From Pseudomonas sp. GV085 (lineage in GTDB: Bacteria > Pseudomonadota > Gammaproteobacteria > Pseudomonadales > Pseudomonadaceae), in assembly GCF_003050925.1 (NCBI RefSeq), contig NZ_QAOV01000002.1, positions 124,001 to 188,000 on the forward strand: a DNA stretch of 64,000 nucleotides. The letters run 5' to 3'. Shown here one piece after another: positions 18,103-25,849 of the stretch. The notes below the pieces were generated by a model. That model worked only from the letters and a program-made list of their open reading frames with translations, had not been told where the DNA came from and ran no database searches. The number at the start of each line of letters is the position of its first letter. Within the stretch, counting starts at the first letter, position 1. The position numbers were made by a program, and so were the translations under genes.

Positions 18103-19935
18103 TCAATGACGTTCCATCATCAGTCCACTATTAGTCAACTTGGTGATCGTAAAATGTTCACCTGGCTGCGCATCCTGGTCGAACAACGCTCGCGACAAGG
18201 GGTTGAGCAGGCGTGCTTCCAACTGGTTGCGGATACCCCGTCCACCGTTGGATAGGTCCTGCAAGCAAAGGCTGTGCAGGGTTTGGCGTGCCTCGGCTGT
18301 CAATTCTATAAACAGCTCCTGTCCCTGGAGGTCGCTAAAGGTAGCGTTGACCATCTGCTCGAAGATTTGTACGGCGACATCCTCGCGGATAAAGTCGAAG
18401 ACGATAATGTTCTCGCCAATACGATTGAGAATTTCCGGTCGGTTAAGCACCAGCTTGAAATGCCGGTCGATCTCGCTATGCACCTTGTTCTGAACCTGTT
18501 CGAAGGCTTCGCCAGGCAGCACATTAGCCACCCGTTCGCCGTTGTCGCCTTGACGGTAGATGCCAATGTTGGAGGTGAACACAATCAGTGCTTCAGAGAA
18601 GTACACTCGATCTCCGCGGCCGGAGGTGAGTACACCGTCATCAAGGATCTGCAGAAATTTGTCGAGGATGCGGGGGTGGGCTTTTTCAATTTCATCGAAT
18701 AGCACCACGCTGAACGGTTTCTCCCGAATCGCATTGGTCAACTCGCCGCCGACGTCATAGCCAACGTAGCCGGGCGGTGCGCCGATCAAGCGCTGATCTG
18801 CATGTTCAGCACTAAATTCTGACATGTCGAAGCGTATATACGCGCTTTCGTCGCCAAACAGCAGACTGGTGATGGTCTTGGCCAATTCAGTTTTGCCCAC
18901 CCCGGTCGGGCCGGCGAGGAAGGCCACGCCCCTGGGCCGATTGCCCTTGCGGGCGGCGCCGACACCGGTCATCGCGCGCTTGACGATGTCGAGCATGTGA
19001 GTCACTGCATGCTCTTGGCCTTTGACCCGCTGGTGAACGATGGCGTCTGCCTGGCGAATTCGCTGACGATCAATTTTTAGCCAAGGGTCTTCGGTAACAC
19101 CGATCTTATAGCGGCGCACGGCATCGGCGATCTTTTCCATAGGTACACTCTCTACCCGTGCCAATTGCGCGATGGCACTGAGATCGAGTAGCAACAGCCC
19201 CTCAGTGTTTTGTACAAACGCTTCAACAGCCTGGGTAGTGGTTTCTTCGCTGGCGCCCTGACTACCTGTGAGCGCTTTTAGCAGAGCGGGCGCGAGTGCT
19301 CGGCGGACAACTTGATCAGGTTTGGACACCGGAATATGGCGAAGGCGTGGGTTGTCGACCAAAAACCAATCAGGTAGATCACCTTCCTTTTCCACTAGCC
19401 AGATCAGAGAGTTAAAGAACGGTTTACGCAACTCAGTCGCAGGACGGCTACGGGCCTGATGGGATTGCACCAGAGCTTGGGTGAACAGTTGGTGTTCAGC
19501 AGCGTTGAGTGAATCGTTGCGCATTACTAGGCGCGAAGCGAAGTCGACCAACAGCGCGACGGGCTCGCCGGTTCGGCCCACCAGGCGCGGTAAGGTGGCG
19601 CTTAACAGATCGATACCTGCTGGCGCGACCCCGTCAATTAGGGTCAAACCAAGTTCCTGCATGAATGTCTGGCCAGTTGCAGGATCAGTACCGGGCTTAC
19701 CAATGGACCGGAAACCGGATACCGGGTCCCAGACAAGCACGTGGGCATAGCCTGCATCGAGCAGCTCATTACAAAGAGTCTGATTGAAGCTCTGCGCGGT
19801 TACTGTCCCAGGTGTCACTTCGCTTGCTTGCAGATCGCGAATGTTGCCTGACAGTACGAATTGGCTCTTCAGCGGCAGGAAGCGCAACAGGTCGCGCAGC
19901 CAACGTGGGCTTTCAAATATCTTAGTCCCTGACAT
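18103..19935 (-). CDS. ClpB/Hsp104-like AAA+ ATPase, first gene of the operon (610 aa)
   Basis: The C-terminal half is a ClpB D2-type AAA module: Walker A GPTGVGKTELAK (about 345), pore-loop/arm region GAPPGYVGYDVGG (about 390), Walker B VVLFDEIEKAHP (about 415), then a ClpB-type small domain ending in an arginine-rich region. The first ~300 residues look like a second, degenerate AAA domain without Walker A. ClpB disaggregases are ~860 residues with two active domains, so this is a specialised relative. It probably remodels or senses a protein complex using ATP. The weak GAG ribosome site and a 14-nt overlap with a frame upstream suggest coupled translation. Confidence 0.85.
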   Translation of the reverse strand: MSGTKIFESPRWLRDLLRFLPLKSQFVLSGNIRDLQASEVTPGTVTAQSFNQTLCNELLDAGYAHVLVWDPVSGFRSIGKPGTDPATGQTFMQELGLTLIDGVAPAGIDLLSATLPRLVGRTGEPVALLVDFASRLVMRNDSLNAAEHQLFTQALVQSHQARSRPATELRKPFFNSLIWLVEKEGDLPDWFLVDNPRLRHIPVSKPDQVVRRALAPALLKALTGSQGASEETTTQAVEAFVQNTEGLLLLDLSAIAQLARVESVPMEKIADAVRRYKIGVTEDPWLKIDRQRIRQADAIVHQRVKGQEHAVTHMLDIVKRAMTGVGAARKGNRPRGVAFLAGPTGVGKTELAKTITSLLFGDESAYIRFDMSEFSAEHADQRLIGAPPGYVGYDVGGELTNAIREKPFSVVLFDEIEKAHPRILDKFLQILDDGVLTSGRGDRVYFSEALIVFTSNIGIYRQGDNGERVANVLPGEAFEQVQNKVHSEIDRHFKLVLNRPEILNRIGENIIVFDFIREDVAVQIFEQMVNATFSDLQGQELFIELTAEARQTLHSLCLQDLSNGGRGIRNQLEARLLNPLSRALFDQDAQPGEHFTITKLTNSGLMMERH

Positions 19936-20152
19936 ATTTCAGCTCGTAACGTTCGGCGGATACACGCAGGGTATTGCTCACTGCAGGTATTTTCCAGCCC
20001 AACTCAACCAAAGCTTTGGGAAATGATAGGGGTTCAACCAGATTGGTCGCCGTGTTCGTCCTCGGAGAATCGACACTGGATAGAGGGGCGATCAATATTC
20101 TTGCTTGAAAAAGATGGATTTTCGAAGGCGATCCCAAGTCAAAAAACCGCAA
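19922..20152 (-). CDS. possible small ORF overlapping the operon's first gene (76 aa)
   Basis: The frame ends in TAA 14 nt inside the AAA+ gene, and its last ~40 codons (SFPKALVELGWKIPAVSNTL...RYELKYVRD) look like coding sequence. It may be a leader peptide coupled to the AAA+ gene, or the tail of a larger gene lost during rearrangement of the island. I recognise no domain and see no strong ribosome site at the ATG. Confidence 0.3.
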   Translation of the reverse strand: MRFFDLGSPSKIHLFQARILIAPLSSVDSPRTNTATNLVEPLSFPKALVELGWKIPAVSNTLRVSAERYELKYVRD

Positions 20153-20220
20153 TGGGAAGCGGGCTTGGGTTCTTACCGGTTTTCGACAAATCGAGGCAGT
20201 TCTGACGAGTAGAGCAAAGT

Positions 20221-20409
20221 TCAGGACGAGGACGACGTATTGTGCTTCGGTTTCAGGACTATCACGCCATCTACCATCTCGATAGTTAACTCGTCCCCAA
20301 GGCCTAAACCTAATCTCGCAAGCAGTTCTGGTGGCAGATCAACGATGACGTCGCCAGTTCCATCCGCGGTTTCCTGGCATTTGACTGTCCAGCGTTCGTT
20401 TTCGCTCAT
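20221..20409 (-). CDS. AbrB/MazE (SpoVT)-type DNA-binding antitoxin-like protein (62 aa)
   Basis: DLPPELLARLGLGLGDELTIE...VIVLKPK fits the swapped-hairpin AbrB fold used by MazE-type antitoxins and some repressors. It is preceded by strands WTVKCQETADGTGDVIV. No toxin gene follows on the same strand: the next 285 nt hold only a doubtful frame before the AAA+ operon. It could therefore be an orphan antitoxin or a repressor of the operon downstream, lying on the same strand. It is divergent from the MbcA/ParS-like gene. Confidence 0.7.
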   Translation of the reverse strand: MSENERWTVKCQETADGTGDVIVDLPPELLARLGLGLGDELTIEMVDGVIVLKPKHNTSSSS

Positions 20410-20553
20410 GATCGTTTAACTCTCATTCCATCGTAGGGGACGTTTCATTATGCTCATGATTAGTTCTACTCGGACGGATATTACCGGCCGGTGATGGACG
20501 GTCGCTGCCTGTCGCGAAAGGTGCACCGAAAATGCCGAACAAGAGGGTGCCCT

Positions 20554-21003
20554 ATGTTTGCTGAAATTCTGCGCGAGAATGCTTATGGTGCCTACCGGGT
20601 GCGGTTGGAAGTACTTCTCCAAATCCCCACGGACGCTTCAGATCGGGACATCCACGAACTGATCGAAGCTGGTTTCTCGGCTGGTAATGTGAAAGCCCTT
20701 TGCGACTTTGGCAGAATGAGTCCGCTAGAGCACGACCAGATAATTTCGCTCAAAGCTCTCAAAACCAAGCTGGCGCGCGGCCAGCGATTGACGGTAGACG
20801 AGAGCTATCGCCTGTTTCGTGTTGCACACATCATCGCCATGGCCCAGACGCTCTTCGGGGACGACGAAAAGGCCAAGCACTGGCTCTCCAAGTCCAAGGA
20901 TTGCTTTTCGGGTAAAAGCCCAATTGCGATGCTTTCAACCATCCAGGGCACCCGCCGGGTTGAGGAGAAGCTGATTCAGTTAGCAGAAGGGTTAGCATTC
21001 TGA
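20554..21003 (+). CDS. Xre/MbcA/ParS-type antitoxin-like protein (149 aa)
   Basis: The C-terminal ~55 residues (AKHWLSKSKDCFSGKSPIAML, then TRRVEEKLIQLAEGLAF) match the Xre/MbcA/ParS toxin-binding domain (DUF2384). The region before it is helical and probably DNA-binding, as in COG5642 antitoxins. In RES-Xre modules the RES toxin gene follows directly, but none is seen here, so this is an orphan or its toxin has been lost. The start is ATG 20554 with GAGGGT 6 nt upstream. An in-frame ATG at 20491 has no ribosome site. Confidence 0.75.
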   Translation: MFAEILRENAYGAYRVRLEVLLQIPTDASDRDIHELIEAGFSAGNVKALCDFGRMSPLEHDQIISLKALKTKLARGQRLTVDESYRLFRVAHIIAMAQTLFGDDEKAKHWLSKSKDCFSGKSPIAMLSTIQGTRRVEEKLIQLAEGLAF

Positions 21004-21258
21004 TTCTATGGCGCATTAGCACTTTGCAGATAGGACAGGCCGCAGGGAGAGGCTGGTCAACGGCAGGTGACATATCGCCGGAAACCAGTCGCCTACCTGG
21101 CCAGCACGCCATCGGGACCATGCTGGAGATTCTCGTATACCTTGAGATTGACTAGGGGGACTTCCCCGGAACCCTCAAGTTGCTCATGGTCGATATACCT
21201 GACTCAGTACGAGACACCAGACAACGCTCCGCAATAATTCGACATCACCGGCTCCGAG

Positions 21259-21543
21259 CTAAGAGTTCTGGTCCGTATTGATTTCACGCCGAATACGCTC
21301 AAGCAGCGAATCTAAATCTGTATCCGGATCGAGGAGCAAAAAACTCTCAAGAAGGAGGGTAAGCGGGTGCACCCCCATTCTATCGGCAAGCTCCGATGCC
21401 TTTTCCAATGTAACGTTCTTAAGGCCGCGCTCAAGCGTACTGAGATATGTCCTGCTACTGACGATTCCAAAATCTTCTTGGGTCAAGCCCCGGCGAAGCC
21501 GTGTGTTACGTAACGCAATGGCGAACGCTTCCTTCAGTTCCAT
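21259..21543 (-). CDS. XRE-family helix-turn-helix regulator (94 aa)
   Basis: Residues 8-65 form a classic five-helix XRE domain (RLRRGLTQEDFGIVSSRTYLS around the recognition helix, then LERGLKNVTLEKASELADRM). A short acidic tail follows. It is divergent from the gene at 21628, and the 84-bp gap contains a long dyad that is a likely binding site, so it probably represses itself and that gene. This is the standard layout of phage or TA-like control modules. Confidence 0.85.
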   Translation of the reverse strand: MELKEAFAIALRNTRLRRGLTQEDFGIVSSRTYLSTLERGLKNVTLEKASELADRMGVHPLTLLLESFLLLDPDTDLDSLLERIRREINTDQNS

Positions 21544-21580
21544 TTTGCTTAATCCACAAAAGGAACGATGAAGCCTTTTT

Positions 21581-21611
21581 GAACTCTATAGAGCTACAAT
21601 CTATAGTGTTC
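21581..21611. promoter_or_regulatory. dyad operator between XRE gene and the 175-aa gene
   Basis: GAACtCTATAGA, then a 7-nt spacer (GCTACAA), then TCTATAGtGTTC: two 12-bp arms with one mismatch. It lies 17 nt before the rightward ATG and 37 nt before the leftward one, so a bound dimer would block both promoters. This fits the XRE protein encoded next to it. Confidence 0.65.
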
Positions 21612-21627
21612 ATTTTGAGAGAGATTT

Positions 21628-22155
21628 ATGCCCGCACTTCAGATTAGCGCCCGTCAGTTATCTGCGACGAGTAATGAGCACAGTCCTTCAACCATGCTGA
21701 TGGTCGCGGTGGCGAACGTTGCTCAGCCGGAGCAGGGCATAGAGATAGTCAAACGCTTCTCCGGCCAACATCTGATCGACCTGTTCAACGAAATGGATCG
21801 GCCTGATTCAGATAAGGCCATCGTTGGTGTCCTGCTGGCAATACCTCCAAAACTTAACGGCTCTCCGCGCTGGATCGCTGAGAATGTGCTTAATGTTGGC
21901 CGAGTCGAGCTAAGGTTGGCGGATGACACTTGCTTGGATACATACGCCTACCGGCTTGCTTCAAAAGCTGTATTCAGAGACAACGCTAAGGTCGACCCAG
22001 CAGATATCCTGGGCTGGAGATCACTCTATGAAACGTCCAATGCGGACGGTGACGATGACCCAGAGCTTGTCGCCCATCAAACATGGTTGTCTATCGTCAT
22101 CACTCGAATGGTCAACGCAGTAAATCTACCTGATGAGGAGGACGCCCCTGAGTAG
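21628..22155 (+). CDS. hypothetical protein controlled by the XRE module (175 aa)
   Basis: An ATG with GAGAGAG upstream starts a soluble, acidic protein with no signal peptide. It has hydrophobic helices (TMLMVAVANVA; KAIVGVLLAIPPKL) and an Asp/Glu-rich end (NADGDDDPELV, DEEDAPE). I do not recognise a domain. It is divergent from the XRE repressor across a dyad and is followed by overlapping very small frames, so it probably heads a short operon. A toxin, anti-repressor or effector role would be inference. Confidence 0.6.
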   Translation: MPALQISARQLSATSNEHSPSTMLMVAVANVAQPEQGIEIVKRFSGQHLIDLFNEMDRPDSDKAIVGVLLAIPPKLNGSPRWIAENVLNVGRVELRLADDTCLDTYAYRLASKAVFRDNAKVDPADILGWRSLYETSNADGDDDPELVAHQTWLSIVITRMVNAVNLPDEEDAPE

Positions 22156-22267
22156 TTGTCGATTCTCCATTGGTACCGTAGATCCCAAAGGAGACCTTTT
22201 TGCAGATAAAACCGGGGAGGAGGGTACGGATACTTCAGGCTTTCAAACTTATCGACCTCCGCGCTAA
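22133..22267 (+). CDS. possible overlapping small ORF (44 aa)
   Basis: ATG AGG AGG starts inside the end of the 175-aa gene in another frame. The product, MRRTPLSSCRFSIGTVDPKG followed by an acidic segment and TYRPPR, has natural-looking composition. In the -1 frame the text continues as ALIRAAGYMGHDEHNEEARL up to a TGA that overlaps the GTG of the next small gene. So a single ~75-residue gene may have been split by a frameshift here. Confidence 0.3.
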   Translation: MRRTPLSSCRFSIGTVDPKGDLFADKTGEEGTDTSGFQTYRPPR

Positions 22268-22346
22268 TCAGAGCTGCCGGCTATATGGGCCACGACGAGC
22301 ACAACGAAGAAGCACGCTTACCCAACAGTGTTTACGAGAGGCGGCC

Positions 22347-22520
22347 GTGAAAGGAAGACGTAAAGTCAAAACGTCTAAGTGGTTTTTAAAGGCTCAATTT
22401 GAGGCCGAAGCTCAGCGCATGATGGCAAATAGATCTAATGAAGCAGCACATAGATTTCTTGATGCGGCCTCGCAATTCGGAATAGAACATGAACCTACTG
22501 GGCGCCTTGCGGGCGGCTAG
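22347..22520 (+). CDS. small basic hypothetical protein (57 aa)
   Basis: The GTG start is preceded by GAGAGG at 6 nt. The product begins VKGRRKVKTSKWFLKAQF and continues as an amphipathic helix (EAQRMMANRSNEAAHRFLDA), so it may bind nucleic acid or a partner protein. Its GTGA overlaps the stop of the preceding small frame, typical of coupled genes. A longer in-frame TTG start at 22200 gives an unnatural Arg-rich extension, which I reject. Confidence 0.45.
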   Translation: MKGRRKVKTSKWFLKAQFEAEAQRMMANRSNEAAHRFLDAASQFGIEHEPTGRLAGG

Positions 22521-22684
22521 CATAACCTTAATCCTCAAGGTGACCGCGGCTGCACACGCCTATTTTCGACCCATTACATGTGGTCAGAGAATGCCCCCTG
22601 AATGCATAGACAAATCTGAATTGCATAGCTGACAGCCTAACCCTCATCAAGCGTCCCAGTATTTCTTCCGATATTGAGAGCCCC

Positions 22685-23515
22685 ATGCACAAATCAGATC
22701 TTCCAATGCTACTCACTCAGACTATCGAGGTAGTTATCCGCGCGGGGCAGCTACTTATTGCGGAATGGGCGAGGGTAAATGGACCACGAGGGAAGGGCGA
22801 TAAGGCCATAGTAGACATAGAAATCGAACGCGTCCTACGCCAGCAACTTCTAGGACTTTTTTCTTGTGACTTCTGGGGCGAGGAAACCGGACATAGCCTC
22901 ACGGGACATTCCTGGTGTTGGGTCGTCGATCCTAACGACGGTACGAGTGATTTTCTCAAAGGTCTCAAAGGGTCTGCCATTTCTGTCGGCCTTCTGCATA
23001 AGCAAATTCCGGTATTGGGCGTGGTCTACGCACCAGTCACTGTTGAGGGCTCGCCTGATTGCATCGCCTGGTCTGAGGGACTACCCGATTTGTTACGCAA
23101 TGGACAGCCAGTAGCAAGAAAGCTTACTGGACTGGCGTTGTCGAGCAGCTCCCACGTGATGGTAAGTGCCGCCGCGATCATCAAGCCAGATATCAATCGT
23201 GAGCTCTGCACCCCCAGCAGTTTTGTTGCGATGCCCTCAATTGCCTATAGGCTTGCAAAAGTCGCCGCAGGAGATGGCGTCTGCGGAGTTTCTCTGTACG
23301 CGGTTTCTGCACATGACGTCGTTGCAGGACACGCGTTGTTGCGAGGTGCGGGTGGCATTTTGCTCAATGAAAATGGTGAGTCAATTTGCTATGTAACAGA
23401 AGCAAACATGCAGACGGTCTCAAGACGCTGCTTCGGGGGATCAGAGATCGCGTGCCAGACATTGGTGGCTCGAGATTGGAATCGTATTTTCACAGCGAAG
23501 GAGAGCCAAGCTTAG
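22685..23515 (+). CDS. inositol-monophosphatase / CysQ-like phosphatase (276 aa)
   Basis: The metal-site motifs of the IMPase family are visible: FWGEETG (about 64), DPNDGTSDF (about 82, consensus DPIDGTxxF) and SAHDVVAGHALLRGAGG (about 208, consensus W-D-xAA...EAGG). Members hydrolyse sugar phosphates or 3'-phosphoadenosine phosphates with Mg2+. The substrate here cannot be read from sequence. The conserved Trp before the last Asp is missing, so it is not a typical housekeeping SuhB. It lies in the island downstream of the XRE module with GAGAG before the ATG. Similar phosphatases occur in accessory nucleotide-processing cassettes. Confidence 0.75.
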   Translation: MHKSDLPMLLTQTIEVVIRAGQLLIAEWARVNGPRGKGDKAIVDIEIERVLRQQLLGLFSCDFWGEETGHSLTGHSWCWVVDPNDGTSDFLKGLKGSAISVGLLHKQIPVLGVVYAPVTVEGSPDCIAWSEGLPDLLRNGQPVARKLTGLALSSSSHVMVSAAAIIKPDINRELCTPSSFVAMPSIAYRLAKVAAGDGVCGVSLYAVSAHDVVAGHALLRGAGGILLNENGESICYVTEANMQTVSRRCFGGSEIACQTLVARDWNRIFTAKESQA

Positions 23516-23595
23516 ACGCAATCATTGAATTTGGCGTTTATAGTCAAGCCATACCAATGTTGTCGCCTGAGGTGTCAGGCAATTCTCCGACTTAG
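23452..23595 (+). CDS. possible overlapping ORF after the phosphatase (47 aa)
   Basis: A GTG inside the phosphatase gene opens a different frame that runs 80 nt past its stop. The visible tail (EGEPSLDAIIEFGVYSQAIP, then MLSPEVSGNSPT) has natural composition. It may be a short coupled gene or the remnant of a second gene truncated by island rearrangement. No domain is recognised. Confidence 0.25.
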   Translation: MPDIGGSRLESYFHSEGEPSLDAIIEFGVYSQAIPMLSPEVSGNSPT

Positions 23596-23606
23596 GAGGC
23601 CAACCG

Positions 23607-23702
23607 ATGACGATTAATTCCGATAAAGATGTCAAAGCTACCGCGATCGAGGCATTCAGCCGGGTCGAGAGCTCAGCTCCTGCGGGCAAACCACTACACT
23701 AA
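23607..23702 (+). CDS. possible very small gene or truncated gene start (31 aa)
   Basis: A near-consensus AGGAGG lies 6 nt before ATG ACG ATT. The peptide MTINSDKDVKATAIEAFSRV continues for 11 residues and then meets TAA. The strong ribosome site argues that something is, or was, translated here. The abrupt end just where the AT-rich gene-poor stretch begins suggests the 5' remnant of a longer gene. Confidence 0.4.
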   Translation: MTINSDKDVKATAIEAFSRVESSAPAGKPLH

Positions 23703-24969
23703 AAGAACAAGGAATAGACGTGTGTCCTCGTCCAGGGGCGGCGCCTTCAGGAAGGAAAGAAAAGCGTCGGACTATTTCGATGGCATCGGCGGTCCAATAT
23801 ACGGGTAGGGGGATTATTAATGCGAGATAGTAGCTTTTTTGAACACTGCCGTCGAATACGACTCACACTACTTTAAACTTAACTCAACTAAATAGATGTT
23901 TAGTCGAGCTAACCCATTATCCAAGTTATAGAGCGGTGCGATTGGCAGCGCATCGGTCCGTAGACTATACCCAATTGTATAAATCATGCATCAGACTTAA
24001 TGCTTCTTAGTTTTCGAGCGTTTAGGTCTCATCCACCAGAAAGCCGAAAATTCACACGTGCGTTCAGATTGAGATCGGTCTGTTAGAAGTATTGTATGAG
24101 GAGGGTCGACTACTGCCAAGTCCAATGATGACCATCACGAGTGATAGCAATACGCGCGTTATATTAGATGTACAAATCTCAGGGGGCAACCTCGGACGAG
24201 GTCGGTAGCGCCACAAAAGCGCGATTATTTTCCGCTGAATACTGAGCATGATCAGAATTCGACGGAAACCCTTTGGGTGCGAAATTTCGCTGCCGAAGCG
24301 GAACAACCACCACAAGTAACTAAAAATCAATTCGTTAGCGCAAGACCTCGAATAAGCATTGGTCACTAATCCGTGGGACGCGGGCCAGACCTGGTCGTTA
24401 TAACGCGGAAAATAGAGATTTGAGTCACTGTTTTTCCGCTGATTGATGACTATTGGACGGGTTTCATCGCGGTATCGCTCGGGCACACGCTCAGATTACC
24501 AGGCAGCAATAGACGAATAATCTTATGAAACTCATAGCGTTAGAGTGGTTTTCACTTGAGTGATGGTCATTGTTCGGCAGAAATATGAGCTCGCGCAAAA
24601 TCGTTATTAAATGGAAAAGCCGAGAACGATGATCCAGGGGCTTGTAGAGAGTGACTTTCCGGCGATCTGTGACCAAACGGCTGGAGACAAACGTTGGCAG
24701 TAAAAAATATAGCCAATTAAAACAGATGGTTACGGCCTTAGCGGCGCTTTCCATTTATTAGTGGTTGCTGACAACCATCGACCCTCACGTAAGAATACGA
24801 CGCTTCGCATAATGTATATTATGTTCAATCGTGTATTGAGGCAGACCCCCACTGCAGGTGTCTCCGATCTGATGGTTATCAAATGTTCCAGTCGTGAAAT
24901 CCCCGGAAACGGCCTCAGTAGTCTCTTAACTCATTTGATCAACGCCACGAGTCTGAACACCCGCGGCCC
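23703..24969. other. AT-rich gene-poor stretch at the island edge
   Basis: About 1.27 kb with visibly lower GC than either side. Only short minus-strand frames (24064-24486, 24491-24754) are open, with poor composition and no ribosome sites. I see no tRNA, integrase remnant or direct repeat that would mark an attachment site. It separates the accessory genes from the Anbu operon and probably marks the island boundary or a deletion scar. Confidence 0.45.
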
Positions 24970-24996
24970 GAGAAACCGCCCGGGAATCCGGGCGGC
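24970..24996 (-). terminator. rho-independent terminator of the Anbu operon
   Basis: Reading leftward, CCGCCCGG-ATTC-CCGGGCGG forms an 8-bp perfect GC stem followed by TTTCTC. It lies about 22 nt after the Anbu peptidase stop codon. Confidence 0.7.
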
Positions 24997-25017
24997 GCCC
25001 GTAAAAGAGCTGACACG

Positions 25018-25767
25018 TCAGTTTTTGTTGGTGGCCCCCGACATGTAGGTGTCAGGCGGCTCCGGCAGTGCGGCAAGCATGTCGCGTAGTCCGGCAGCCC
25101 ACTGCATTCGGACACGAATGAAGTACGGGTCATCGGCCGTGATGCGATAACTTTTGGCACCGCTAAAACTGTCTTTCCTGTACACCAGCAGATCCAGCGG
25201 CATGCCCACCGACAGGTTGCTGTGCATGGTCGAGTCGAACGAGATCAGCCCACAACGCAGGCCCTCCTCGAGTGACGCTCGATGTGTCAGATTGCGATCG
25301 AGGATCGGCCGGCCATATTTGCTTTCACCCAATTGCAGGAAAGGTGTGTCCTCGGTCGCCTGAATGAAGTTGCCTTGCGGGTAAATGCTGTACACGTCCA
25401 TCGGCTCGTGCGCGATCTGCCCGCCGACCAGAAATGAGCAGCTCAAGTCGGTCTTGCCTGCCAACTTGGTGCGATCCCGGGCGACGACTTCGCGAACGGT
25501 TTCGGTCACCAGTACCGTGGCGTCATAGAGCGAGCGGACATTCAACAGGTGCGGGCCCTGCCCCATGGAACGCTGCTTGAGCAGGTTGACCACCGATTGC
25601 GAAGTGGCCAGGTTGCCCGCGACTTGCAACACAATCAGGCGTTCGCCCGGCGTGCTGAAAATAAACAACTTACGGAACGTTGAAATCTGATCAATGCCCG
25701 CATTGGTTCGTGAGTCGGAGATGAACACCAGCCCGTCGGCCAAGTGCATAGCGACGCAATAAGTCAT
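25018..25767 (-). CDS. Anbu proteasome-type peptidase (249 aa)
   Basis: The product starts MTYCVAMHLADGLVFISDSR: Thr2 becomes the N-terminal nucleophile after Met removal, and the D-G-x-V/F-SDSR pattern is that of proteasome-type Ntn hydrolases. A length of ~245 residues matches Anbu (ancestral beta subunit), which forms spiral assemblies in the cytosol. It is the last gene of the conserved cassette ATP-grasp / alpha-E / transglutaminase / Anbu, though separated from the transglutaminase by 82 nt. The cassette probably makes and turns over a peptide-like product or modification; its natural substrate is not known. Confidence 0.9.
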   Translation of the reverse strand: MTYCVAMHLADGLVFISDSRTNAGIDQISTFRKLFIFSTPGERLIVLQVAGNLATSQSVVNLLKQRSMGQGPHLLNVRSLYDATVLVTETVREVVARDRTKLAGKTDLSCSFLVGGQIAHEPMDVYSIYPQGNFIQATEDTPFLQLGESKYGRPILDRNLTHRASLEEGLRCGLISFDSTMHSNLSVGMPLDLLVYRKDSFSGAKSYRITADDPYFIRVRMQWAAGLRDMLAALPEPPDTYMSGATNKN

Positions 25768-25849
25768 TCGTGTTAACTCATGAATTCGAGATGAGAGGCC
25801 ATACCGTCTCCACGACGGTATAGCCAGTTTGCTGCGACTGATTCGGGGG

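Noticed and set aside
22200..22520. 106-codon frame from TTG as one gene
   Set aside because: The first ~49 codons are Arg-rich and unnatural; a GTG at 22347 has a ribosome site and overlaps the preceding stop.
24064..24754. two minus-strand frames in the AT-rich stretch
   Set aside because: No ribosome sites, unusual amino-acid composition and no recognisable domain.
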